Source: Collinsella sp. An307 (GTDB lineage: Bacteria; Actinomycetota; Coriobacteriia; Coriobacteriales; Coriobacteriaceae). From it: a stretch of 64,000 bases of DNA. The stretch spans positions 372,001 to 436,000 of the forward strand of contig NZ_NFIP01000001.1 in assembly GCF_002161805.1 (NCBI RefSeq), in the 5' to 3' direction. How positions within the stretch are numbered: the stretch's first letter is position 1; each line of letters begins with the position of its first letter. The notes under the pieces were generated by a model that saw only the letters and a program-made list of their open reading frames with translations, made no database searches and was not told the DNA's origin. Both the position numbers and the translations under genes were made by a program. Positions 15,602 to 23,177 of this stretch are shown piece by piece.

Positions 15602-16978
15602 GTGTCGCTGCCAAAGGGTTTTCTCTGGGGGAACTCCGTCTCCAGCATGCAGTACGACGGCGCTCAGCATGAGGGCGGTAAGGGGCCGAGCGTCTACGAG
15701 CACAAGCCCGGTGCCTGGGAGGAGGCTATCGACGGCTACCATCGCTTTCGCGAGGACAACGAGCTCATGGCGGAGATGGGCATGAACTGCCTGCGTTTTC
15801 AGACCTCATGGTCGCGCATCATGCCCGAGGGTGAGGGCGAGGTGAACCAAGAGGGGCTTCTATATTACGAAAACCTTGCCGACGACCTTCTCGCCAACGG
15901 CATCGCACCCATGGTGTGCCTCTATCACTTTGATATGCCGCTTGCGCTCGCCGAGAAGTATCACGGGTTTGCTTCCAAGCATGTGGTGGATGCCTTTGTG
16001 GACTACGCGAAGGTCGTGATCGACGCCCTTGCGCCCAAGGTGAAATGGTGGATTACGTTCAACGAGCAGAACCTCTACGGCCTTCCGATGGCGTTCGACA
16101 TCGCCGGCGCACCCGTGCCCGCGGATCCTACCGCACCCGAGCACGAGGCCGAGGTGTACCAGATTGCGCACAACGTCATGGTCGCCCACGCGCGCGTGGT
16201 GAATTACCTGCATGGGAACTACCCCGATTGCAAGATCGGCGGCATGTGCGCCTTCACGCCGGTCTATCCGGCAACGCCCGCGCCTGCGGATGTCCTGGCT
16301 GCGACTCAGGCAGAACGGTTTGGTAGTTGGATTGTGCTCGACACCTGCGCTCGCGGAGCCTATCCGTCGTACTACACTGCCTATCTGCGCCATCGCGGTA
16401 TCACGCTAGACATGAGTGCCGAGGAGATCGCTCAAATCGGGTGCATGCGCAACGACTTCTCTGCTATCAGCTACTACCAATCGTCCTGTGTATCGGCCGG
16501 TAACCTTTCTGATGATGTGCCGGCTTGTGCGCTCGGTTGGGTTGGCGGCTGCAAGAACCCTCATGTTGAGGCGAACGAGTGGGGTTGGAACATCGATGCG
16601 ACCGGCTATCGGCGTGCCATCACCGTGATTTGGGAGCGCTGCGGCCTGCCGGTGTTCTCGCTCGAGAACGGTATCGGTTGGCGCGAGAAGCTGCCCGAGG
16701 ACGGCTCCGCCATCGCGGACGATTACCGTATCTCCTACCATAGGGACCATATCCAAGCTCTGAAGGACTCCGTCGAGCTCGATGGGGCAGAGGTCATCGG
16801 GTATCTCGGCTGGGGTCTTATCGACATCCCTTCATCCAGCGGCGACATAGAGAAGCGCTATGGGGCGGTCTATGTCGATTACGCTGCTCAGGGTGCGGAC
16901 CATCTCAAGCGCATGCCCAAAAAGAGCTTCGCGTGGTTCAGGCAAGCATTCAGCTCAAATGGCGAGGATCTTGACTGA
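15602..16978 (+). CDS. Glycoside hydrolase family 1, probable 6-phospho-beta-glucosidase
   Basis: This 458-residue GH1 enzyme has the acid/base Glu155 in ITFNEQN and the nucleophile Glu355 in SLENGIG. The segment SSSGDIEKRYGAVYVD near the C-terminus matches the phosphate-binding pattern (Ser, Lys, Tyr) of 6-phospho-beta-glucosidases such as BglA, so the likely substrates are phosphorylated beta-glucosides imported by a PTS. No PTS gene is nearby. AAAGGGGAG suits the GTG at 15602 (six-base spacing) better than the ATG at 15596 (no spacing). Confidence 0.9.
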   Translation: MSLPKGFLWGNSVSSMQYDGAQHEGGKGPSVYEHKPGAWEEAIDGYHRFREDNELMAEMGMNCLRFQTSWSRIMPEGEGEVNQEGLLYYENLADDLLANGIAPMVCLYHFDMPLALAEKYHGFASKHVVDAFVDYAKVVIDALAPKVKWWITFNEQNLYGLPMAFDIAGAPVPADPTAPEHEAEVYQIAHNVMVAHARVVNYLHGNYPDCKIGGMCAFTPVYPATPAPADVLAATQAERFGSWIVLDTCARGAYPSYYTAYLRHRGITLDMSAEEIAQIGCMRNDFSAISYYQSSCVSAGNLSDDVPACALGWVGGCKNPHVEANEWGWNIDATGYRRAITVIWERCGLPVFSLENGIGWREKLPEDGSAIADDYRISYHRDHIQALKDSVELDGAEVIGYLGWGLIDIPSSSGDIEKRYGAVYVDYAAQGADHLKRMPKKSFAWFRQAFSSNGEDLD

Positions 16979-17099
16979 TAGCAGCACTTGACCTCACGTG
17001 TCCCACCCACGACAAATTACGGTTGCAATGCGCCGCTTGCCCATGCATGCGGCGCATTTTCCCGTATACTTTTACAAGTTGCCTACGAGAGGGGAGACC

Positions 17100-18242
17100 A
17101 TGGCTGTGTCGCAGACCGCGCTTGCGGATCGGTTCGCGGAGTTGCAGGGGGCGCGTGCCACCTGGCTCGTTCCCGCCGCCCATACGGTCGATGTCATAGC
17201 CAAGATTGGTCTTCTTGGTCCCGAGGACCGTCTCGTTGCCTTCTCCGATGATTTTGCCGATTCCTTTGAGTCCAAGTTCCCTGGTAAGGATGTGCAGCTT
17301 ATTGCTGATCCCGCGCCCGATGCCTTCCTCGCCGCCTCCGGTTGGGGCGCTCAAGATGAGGAAGCTCCCATTGGATGGGGGAGCGCGCAGCTTGCCGTTA
17401 CCGGCTCGCCGGCTTCCTACGCTTATCCTGCTGGCAGGACGTCCAATCGCACCTTCTGGTTTGTCGGCTCAATTGGCGGCATTGGCCTTCGTGTGCCTGA
17501 CTTGAGGGAGCTTTCGCGCGCCGCTGCGGCTTGTGGCGCCTTGCTTATTGTGGATAACACGGTCGCCTCTGCCTTTGGCTGCAAGCCTCTTTCTCTCGGC
17601 GCGACCATTGCGCTCGAGGCTCTCGACCGTGTTGGCGCGGGGCGTCTCGGGCAAAAGCTCGTCGCCGTTTCCGTTGCCCGATCGCTCTCCGGACGCGGGC
17701 GCCATCGTATCGTGCGGCCCGAGGCGGAGGATGCCTATCGCCTGCTCGCCTTCGGTCTCGGCGACCCTGCCTCACCGAGCGCGTCCGACCTTCTTCCAGA
17801 GCATGAACTCCTCGTTCTCCAGGAGGGAATTGCTACGCTACCGGAGCGCATGCAGCGCCATTTCGATAACGCGCGCGCTATCGCCGAGTACCTGCGCTGC
17901 CACCCGCGTATCGGGCGCGTGGCGTATCCCGGGCTCAAGACCCATCCCGATTGCGGTCTTGCCTCAACGGTGCTCGAGCATGGCTTCGGTCCTGCCGTGG
18001 ACTTCTGTCTGACGGGTTCCGCGGATGAAACCGCAGACGAGCGCAACCGCCGCTTCCTCGAGATGTGTCCTGTTGCGAATCGCTCCAAGCGTGCGGGCGG
18101 CTGCGCGACGCGCATGAGTGTGGTCACGATGCGTGATGTCAGCTATCTGCGCATCTTCGCTGGTACCGATGACCCTCTCTATGTTGCCGACAGTCTCGAT
18201 CAGGCGCTTCGCCTCTTCTGCAATCCACCCGAGCCCTTGTAA
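17100..18242 (+). CDS. Cys/Met-metabolism PLP-fold protein lacking the catalytic lysine
   Basis: The 380-residue sequence follows the cystathionine gamma-synthase-like fold: LLIVDNT at 149-154, LSLGATIALEALDRVGAG where true enzymes have LALGADxxxHSxTKYxxGH, and a C-terminal LRIFAGTDDPLYVADSLDQALR. In that alignment the Schiff-base lysine is Arg177 and the flanking Ser/Thr are gone. It probably cannot use PLP in the usual way and may be a pseudoenzyme or have a new role. GAGAGGGGAGACC fixes the ATG at 17100. Confidence 0.78.
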   Translation: MAVSQTALADRFAELQGARATWLVPAAHTVDVIAKIGLLGPEDRLVAFSDDFADSFESKFPGKDVQLIADPAPDAFLAASGWGAQDEEAPIGWGSAQLAVTGSPASYAYPAGRTSNRTFWFVGSIGGIGLRVPDLRELSRAAAACGALLIVDNTVASAFGCKPLSLGATIALEALDRVGAGRLGQKLVAVSVARSLSGRGRHRIVRPEAEDAYRLLAFGLGDPASPSASDLLPEHELLVLQEGIATLPERMQRHFDNARAIAEYLRCHPRIGRVAYPGLKTHPDCGLASTVLEHGFGPAVDFCLTGSADETADERNRRFLEMCPVANRSKRAGGCATRMSVVTMRDVSYLRIFAGTDDPLYVADSLDQALRLFCNPPEPL

Positions 18243-18357
18243 TCTCGCCTCTATAGAAAACGTTTTTTGGTGAGCGGCACTACTATGGGTGCCGTTCAAA
18301 GGGGTAGACCACACAATCACAAATATGTTCCTTTCAGTAAGCATCGGGGAGGATGTT

Positions 18358-18930
18358 TTGGGAACGTTTGATTTCGCCAACCTCGTAGAGGCGCTTGCTT
18401 TGGGCGTGGCTCTCGCTATGGACGCAATGGCCGTCACGCTGTCAAATTCTTTATGCGAGCCCGATATGTCGCGCGGCAAGAAACTTGCCATGCCTATCAT
18501 GTTCGCCCTGTTTCAGATGGCCATGCCCATCGCTGGATTCTTTGGAGGCACGCTCGTAGCCCCACTTATTGAGGCGTATGCGGGTATCGTTTCCCTTGTG
18601 ATTCTTGCCTTTGTGGGCGGCAAGATGATCGTCGAGGCAGAAGGGGAGCTTCGCGAGCCCGAGGAGTGCCCCACGACGCGCCTGTCGTACCCTACGATTT
18701 TCTTCGAGGCTATTGCCACTTCAATCGATGCCTTCATCGTTGGTGTGTCCCTTGCTGCTAGTGGGGCAAATATCGCTCTTTACGGCGGGGCGATTGGTGT
18801 CATGACGTTTATCTGCTGCGTCGCGATGCTGCTGGTTGGACGTAAGCTTGGTGCGCACTTTGGTCCGCGCGCTGAGATTGCAGGCGGAATCGTCCTCATC
18901 ATCATCGGTCTCCGTGCGTTCCTGTCGTAA
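18358..18930 (+). CDS. mntP: Manganese efflux pump MntP
   Basis: This 190-residue protein has six membrane segments and the two family signatures, each with a conserved Asp: ALAMDAMAVTLSNSL near the start and EAIATSIDAFIVGVSLAAS in the second half. MntP exports Mn2+ and protects against manganese overload. GGGGAGG at 18346-18352 lies five bases before TTG at 18358, and the length then matches E. coli MntP (188); in-frame ATGs at 18289 and 18325 lack such a site. I looked for a yybP-ykoY Mn2+ riboswitch upstream and did not find one. Confidence 0.88.
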   Translation: MGTFDFANLVEALALGVALAMDAMAVTLSNSLCEPDMSRGKKLAMPIMFALFQMAMPIAGFFGGTLVAPLIEAYAGIVSLVILAFVGGKMIVEAEGELREPEECPTTRLSYPTIFFEAIATSIDAFIVGVSLAASGANIALYGGAIGVMTFICCVAMLLVGRKLGAHFGPRAEIAGGIVLIIIGLRAFLS

Positions 18931-18956
18931 CAGCCTCTATAAGGATCTCACGCGTG

Positions 18957-19073
18957 AAATGGGCATCAAATTATGATTCGGCTGAGCAGGCTCATGTTTT
19001 CTAGTGAATACGAGCACATATTCATGCGCAAGTTTCCGGATTAGGAAAGCAGTTTTCATTTTGATGCCCATTT
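18957..19073. repeat. Palindromic element, left border of the low-GC island
   Basis: AAATGGGCATCAAA (18957-18970) and TTTGATGCCCATTT (19060-19073) form a perfect 14-bp terminal inverted repeat. From GGGC to GCCC the element spans 109 bp. Its ends recur at 20790-20899, also inverted and spanning 110 bp. Read on the minus strand the element encodes a 44-residue frame, which I do not count as a gene. This looks like a dispersed REP- or MITE-like element. Confidence 0.6.
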
Positions 19074-19083
19074 TTGGTGCGAG

Positions 19084-20142
19084 CTACCAATCGATTGCGC
19101 CTCCATTCTCAAAGAGCTCATAGCATAGCTGTCGTTCTTTCCTAAGAAGCGATGGGCTTTTTGGGATGCGATTGATTTTCAGCTTCTTGAAGATGAAAGA
19201 AAGCACGCTTTCAAAAGCGGCTTGGTCTTCGAGGTTTCTGTAGGACAGCTGCACGATGGTGTGGCCCATCGATTGCAAAGCCGTGATGCGGTTAGCGTCT
19301 GCGATGGCCTTTTCCTCACGATCGTGGATGAGTTTGCTCTGGCATTCTATGCCTACCTCATCTCCCGAGGCGGGATTGCGTAGCACGATGTCTATATAAG
19401 CTTTTGCTTGCCCTGCGACGAGCTGCGCTTGATCTGTCAGCTCAATGCGTGCGTTGAATGTCAGGTCGCTAAGCCCTTCGCCTCCAAGGCGCCTAGGCGT
19501 GCTTAACCGTATGCCGGTGCGTGCCTCAAAAGGAGAGGCCGCCCCTTCTCTGGTCAGCCGCAACGCTTGGATAAATGTTGCGCGCCCTTTGGCGCGGGCA
19601 AGGTCGTTTGCGAGTTTCTCAAGCTCGTTGATGTTCGAAATCGCAGGGCGCTGCCACAGGTCCGTGATCTTGCCGTTTGCATCAAGAACTGGCTTCCAGC
19701 CTCCATGATCACCAGAGGCTTCCTGACTGCAAAGCTCCTGGAGGTATGCACGCTCCTGTTTTGTGGGTCTATAGACGCTGAAGTTTCCGCAGAACTCATG
19801 CATGAGCATGGCCAGTTGGACGACGGACAGGTGCGATGCGAGCGTGAACAATGTCAAAGCAGGCGAAGTTACAGACGAGTAAGAGCCAAAATCCCATCTG
19901 CTTCCGAACGGCAGCGCAGCGCTGATAAGTTGCGTCTTCTGGTGGACGGTGTGTCGTCGCGCAGCTTGATTGGTGCAAAGCAGATGAACCGGCTGCTTGG
20001 GGAGTCCAAGGAGTTCGGCCACACCCTCGAAGGACCAGTTGCCGGGGCCAAGCGCTTGGTCAAGGCGTTCGTCGATTACCTCGTGGATCACGGGCGGCAT
20101 ACGGTGATACCGCAGAGCAGATATGTCACACAGCGTCTTCAT
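19084..20142 (-). CDS. Orphan protein with nuclease-like C-terminal domain
   Basis: I do not recognise this 352-residue protein as a named family. The C-terminal third looks like a PD-(D/E)XK / DUF559-type nuclease fold: AYIDIVLRNP, then VGIECQSKLIHDREEKAIADANRITALQSMGHTIVQLSYRNLED. There an Asp, a Glu-x-Gln and a D..R..L..G pattern fall at the usual spacing. The N-terminal part (MKTLCDISALRYHRMPP, DFGSYSSVTSPALTLFTLASHLSVVQLAMLMHEFCGNF) is helical. Codon use is less GC-biased than in its neighbours. It is the only gene in an island bracketed by matching palindromic elements, which points to horizontal transfer. Confidence 0.72.
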   Translation of the reverse strand: MKTLCDISALRYHRMPPVIHEVIDERLDQALGPGNWSFEGVAELLGLPKQPVHLLCTNQAARRHTVHQKTQLISAALPFGSRWDFGSYSSVTSPALTLFTLASHLSVVQLAMLMHEFCGNFSVYRPTKQERAYLQELCSQEASGDHGGWKPVLDANGKITDLWQRPAISNINELEKLANDLARAKGRATFIQALRLTREGAASPFEARTGIRLSTPRRLGGEGLSDLTFNARIELTDQAQLVAGQAKAYIDIVLRNPASGDEVGIECQSKLIHDREEKAIADANRITALQSMGHTIVQLSYRNLEDQAAFESVLSFIFKKLKINRIPKSPSLLRKERQLCYELFENGGAIDW

Positions 20143-20709
20143 GACGACACCTTATACGGTTTCTTCCGTGGATTGGATGAGGATTGTTCCATATGAAGGG
20201 CTGTGCGCTGCCGTTTTCCACCATACATGTGGGACGCCTCATTCGACTCAGTCAGCGTTTGGTTTGAGGTTGGTCATTTACCTTTTTCATCGTTCAAAAC
20301 ATAATGGCGTCTATTCCAGATTTCGAAGGCTTGGGCAGCAATCACTGACTCCGCGGGAGGGGCATCACGTAAGACCCGCGTCAGAGCAATGTTATCTGTG
20401 AACAACATCAGGGTACTAATTATTTTTTTAAAATATATAGACGATGTGAAGGTAATTCTTGCTGTCCAGGATGTCGCAGATGTACGTCACAAAAAAAGAT
20501 TATGAGAAACACTTCTTTCCTTAAGGCCGGCGAAGAGGTTGCTATGCCGCAGAATCCCAAGCAAACGTGAGAAGATGTTCTACCCGTGGCCATTAACTAG
20601 CTTGCTTAAGCGATCTTGCGTCCGTGATTGCCCGCGATCTCGCTAGAGCGCTCGGCTTCAAAACGAGGCTATTCGTTATGGTCTTCTCGAACATGAACCA
20701 GCTGTAATT
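20143..20709. other. Gene-free, AT-richer stretch of the island
   Basis: No credible gene is visible. The stretch contains an AT-rich run near 20420-20445 (TTTTTTTAAAATATATAGA), a 6-bp inverted repeat CGCGGG/CCCGCG around 20351-20380, and a plus-strand frame from about 20430 to 20570 that ends at a stop after MPQNPKQT. The frame carries on poorly beyond that, with several stops, so it may be the decayed remains of a gene. The first bases (20143-20170) should hold the promoter of the minus-strand gene. Confidence 0.4.
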
Positions 20710-20751
20710 GCGAATTGTCGATGCATCGTGGGTTAAACTTCGACAATTCGC
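20710..20751. repeat. Perfect 12-bp inverted repeat with 18-bp spacer
   Basis: GCGAATTGTCGA (20710-20721) and TCGACAATTCGC (20740-20751) are exact reverse complements. No T-run follows on either strand. It lies 38 bp from the right palindromic element and may be an operator, a recombination site or part of a decayed mobile element. Confidence 0.5.
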
Positions 20752-20789
20752 GCCATTGCGTAGGTCGTGGGTAAGTTTGATACGTTTCT

Positions 20790-20899
20790 GGGCATCAAAT
20801 TTGAATTGCGCCGCATAGGTGCCGCCGACAGCCTGGAAAAGCGCATGTCGCACGTAGCCAACGGGGCCCTCTTATCGCCGAGGTGGCAATTTGATGCCC
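20790..20899. repeat. Palindromic element, right border of the low-GC island
   Basis: GGGCATCAAATT (20790-20801) and AATTTGATGCCC (20888-20899) form a perfect 12-bp terminal inverted repeat spanning 110 bp. The ends match those of the element at 18957-19073, and both contain a CATGCGC-TTTCC-like core in one orientation, but the interiors otherwise differ. A small minus-strand frame (20593-20853) overlaps the element and is probably not a gene. Confidence 0.55.
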
Positions 20900-20920
20900 A
20901 TTTCCGCGATGAGCGGAGCA

Positions 20921-21253
20921 TCAGAAGAACAATTCGGGCGTTCTGTGCGAAACAAGGGCGTCGATTTCCTCTTGGAGCGTCAGGTAGGCGTCCAACACGC
21001 GTCGCCCATCATCAGTCAACGTGGATCCCTTGGCGCCGTTGCGCTCAATAAGGGGGCAGCCCAGCTGGGCCTCGGCCTCGTTGACGATGCGCCATGCCTT
21101 GGAGTACGCCATGCCAAGTGCCTTTGCTGCGCGGTTGAGCGATTTCTCTCGGTCGATGCCCTCGAGGAGCTGGACGCAGCCCGGTCCAAACGCGCCAGGC
21201 AGGGTCTCGTCTTGCCCTTGGATAACCAATCGGGCATGTGCGCGAACCTCCAT
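20921..21253 (-). CDS. ModE/LysR-type winged-helix regulator (DNA-binding domain only)
   Basis: This 110-residue protein matches the N-terminal winged helix of ModE: QLLEGIDREKSLNRAAKALGMAYSKAWRIVNEAEAQLGCPLIERNGAKGSTLTDDGRRVLDAY. It lacks the C-terminal molybdate-binding (TOBE) domains, so the effector is uncertain. TGGAGGAAAC directly before the ATG at 21253 fixes the start and rules out the longer frame from 21400. It is divergent from guaB across a 180-bp gap. No molybdate transport or molybdoenzyme gene is visible nearby. Confidence 0.82.
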   Translation of the reverse strand: MEVRAHARLVIQGQDETLPGAFGPGCVQLLEGIDREKSLNRAAKALGMAYSKAWRIVNEAEAQLGCPLIERNGAKGSTLTDDGRRVLDAYLTLQEEIDALVSHRTPELFF

Positions 21254-21300
21254 GTTTCCTCCAACGCGTTGACTTCGTGTTCTTGTGTCTTTGCACCTGA

Positions 21301-21327
21301 TTGTATCAGCCTCGCATGCGCTACAAT
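21301..21327 (+). promoter_or_regulatory. Candidate guaB promoter
   Basis: TTGTAT (21301-21306) and TACAAT (21322-21327) have a 15-bp spacer, shorter than ideal. The hairpin at 21339-21358 would lie just downstream of the transcription start. Confidence 0.42.
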
Positions 21328-21338
21328 ACCCCACCGAG

Positions 21339-21359
21339 AACCGCCTTGCCGGGCGGTTT
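21339..21359 (+). terminator. Hairpin in the guaB leader, possible attenuator
   Basis: AACCGCC (21339-21345) and GGCGGTT (21352-21358) form a 7-bp stem with a 6-nt loop, followed by only TTTG. It lies between the candidate promoter and the guaB start codon. The weak T-run makes it either a leaky terminator/attenuator or simply a structured leader. No purine riboswitch signature is visible. Confidence 0.35.
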
Positions 21360-21435
21360 GTCCACGCAATCGCGTCGGGCGCGCCGGAGCCGCTGAGCAC
21401 GGGCGCAACGACGCCCTACATGAGAAGGAGTACCC

Positions 21436-22950
21436 ATGGCAATGTTCTTCCCCGGCGAGTCGCATACGTTTTCCGAGTACCTGTTGGTGCCTGGCTACTC
21501 GTCTCATGAGCACATCCCGGCAAACGTCTCGCTGAAGACCCCGCTCGTGCGTTTCCGCCGCGGCGAGGAGTCGGCAATCTCCCTTAACATCCCCATGGTC
21601 TCCTCGATTATGCAGTCGGTTTCCGGCGAGCAGATGGGCATTGCGCTTGCTACCGAGGGCGGTATGGCCTTCATCTACGGCTCGCAGACGCCCGAGCAGG
21701 AGGCCGCCATGGTCAAGGCGGTCAAGGACTACAAGGCAGGTTTCGTTGTCTCCGATTCCACCCTTACGCCTGATATGACGATGGCAGAGGTCATGGATCT
21801 TAAGGAGAAGACCGGTCACTCCACCATGCCTGTCACCGCCGACGGTACCCCGCACGGCAAGCTTCTGGGTATCGTCACAAGCCGCGACTATCGTCCCAGC
21901 CGCGACGACCACAACGCCAAGGTCAAGACCTTCATGACCCCGCGCGAGAAACTCATCGTGGGCGATAAAGACATCACGCTCAAGCGCGCCAACGACGTCA
22001 TCTGGGACAACAAGTTGAACGCCCTCCCCGTGGTCGATGACGATGACTGCCTCGTGGGCATCGTCTTCCGCAAGGACTACGATTCGCACAAGTCCAACCC
22101 CAACGAGATGCTCGACGCCAACAAGCGTTACATGGTCGGCGCTGGCATCAACACGCGCGACTACGCCGAGCGCGTGCCGCTGCTTATCGAGGCGGGCGCC
22201 GACGTGCTCTGCATCGACTCCTCCGAGGGCTTCAGCGAGTGGCAGAAGCTCACCATCGACTGGATCCGCGAGAACTATGGTGACTCTGTCAAGGTTGGTG
22301 CCGGCAACGTGGTCGACGCCGACGGCTTCCGCTTCCTCGCCGACTGCGGTGCCGACTTCATCAAGGTCGGTATCGGCGGTGGCTCCATCTGCATCACGCG
22401 TGAGACCAAGGGCATCGGCCGCGGTCAGGCCACGGCGCTTATCGACGTGTGCCGTGCGCGTGACGAGTATTTTGAGGAGACCGGCATCTACGTGCCCGTG
22501 TGCTCCGATGGTGGCATCGTTTACGACTACCACATGACGCTTGCGCTCGCCATGGGTGCCGACTTCATGATGCTCGGCCGTTACTTTGCCCGCTTTGACG
22601 AGAGCCCGACCTCTCGCGTCAACGTTAACGGCCAGTACATGAAGGAGTACTGGGGCGAGGGTTCCGCTCGTGCCCGCAACTGGCAGCGCTACGACCTCGG
22701 CGGTGCGAGCAAGCTCGCCTTCGAGGAGGGCGTCGACTCCTACGTTCCCTACGCGGGCTCGCTTAAGGAGGGCGTCAACGCTACGCTCTACAAGATCAAG
22801 TCCACGATGTGCAACTGCGGTGCTAAGAGCATCAAGGAGCTGCAGCAGAAGGCTCGCCTGACACTCGTCTCATCCACTTCCATTGTCGAGGGCGGTGCGC
22901 ACGACGTCGTCGTGAAGGATCGCAACCACCAGACGGTGAGCTACCAGTAA
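21436..22950 (+). CDS. guaB: Inosine-5'-monophosphate dehydrogenase
   Basis: This 504-residue enzyme oxidises IMP to XMP with NAD+, the first committed step of GMP synthesis. The catalytic loop [12 protein letters not shown] contains Cys319. The CBS-domain insert lies at about residues 100-215 ([15 protein letters not shown], then [14 protein letters not shown]), and the active-site Asp appears in [26 protein letters not shown] precedes the ATG. A terminator follows at 22991. The gene stands alone and is divergent from a ModE-like regulator; whether that protein controls it is unknown. Confidence 0.95.
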   Translation: MAMFFPGESHTFSEYLLVPGYSSHEHIPANVSLKTPLVRFRRGEESAISLNIPMVSSIMQSVSGEQMGIALATEGGMAFIYGSQTPEQEAAMVKAVKDYKAGFVVSDSTLTPDMTMAEVMDLKEKTGHSTMPVTADGTPHGKLLGIVTSRDYRPSRDDHNAKVKTFMTPREKLIVGDKDITLKRANDVIWDNKLNALPVVDDDDCLVGIVFRKDYDSHKSNPNEMLDANKRYMVGAGINTRDYAERVPLLIEAGADVLCIDSSEGFSEWQKLTIDWIRENYGDSVKVGAGNVVDADGFRFLADCGADFIKVGIGGGSICITRETKGIGRGQATALIDVCRARDEYFEETGIYVPVCSDGGIVYDYHMTLALAMGADFMMLGRYFARFDESPTSRVNVNGQYMKEYWGEGSARARNWQRYDLGGASKLAFEEGVDSYVPYAGSLKEGVNATLYKIKSTMCNCGAKSIKELQQKARLTLVSSTSIVEGGAHDVVVKDRNHQTVSYQ

Positions 22951-22990
22951 GCTATAACCGTACGAGCCCTGTCATACGATGGCTTCCTTT

Positions 22991-23023
22991 GGGCCGGTGC
23001 GCATCAAGCGCGCCGGCCCTTTG
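22991..23023 (+). terminator. Rho-independent terminator after guaB
   Basis: GGGCCGGTGCGC and GCGCGCCGGCCC form a 12-position stem with one mismatch and a five-base loop, followed by TTTG. The T-run is short but the stem is very stable. Confidence 0.75.
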
Positions 23024-23139
23024 CGTTATGTCTGCTGCGCAGCTTCGTTAAGATTCGCAAAAGTCGTCTAAGAGGGCCTTAGATTTCTCAAACGCCGAGG
23101 TGGATCTTTCAAGGTGAGCGCAAGATAGGGCCACACCCG

Positions 23140-23157
23140 CGCCGCCTTAGTGCGGCG
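23140..23157 (+). promoter_or_regulatory. Hairpin just upstream of the LPXTG-protein ribosome binding site
   Basis: CGCCGC and GCGGCG form a 6-bp stem with a 6-nt loop, ending about 8 bases before the AAAGGAG site of the gene at 23178. No T-run follows. It may affect translation of the surface protein. Confidence 0.3.
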
Positions 23158-23177
23158 TCTTGCGAAAGGAGCCCTAC

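Noticed and set aside
18243..18357. A yybP-ykoY manganese riboswitch before mntP
   Set aside because: The conserved loop sequences of this riboswitch are not present; only a short CGGCAC/GTGCCG stem is visible.
18941..19074. A 44-residue minus-strand frame inside the left palindromic element
   Set aside because: Its start and end are formed by the inverted repeat itself, so it is more likely a by-product of the repeat than a gene.
20593..20853. An 86-residue minus-strand frame in the island
   Set aside because: It runs into the right palindromic element, has no clear ribosome binding site and no family resemblance. It may be repeat-derived or decayed.
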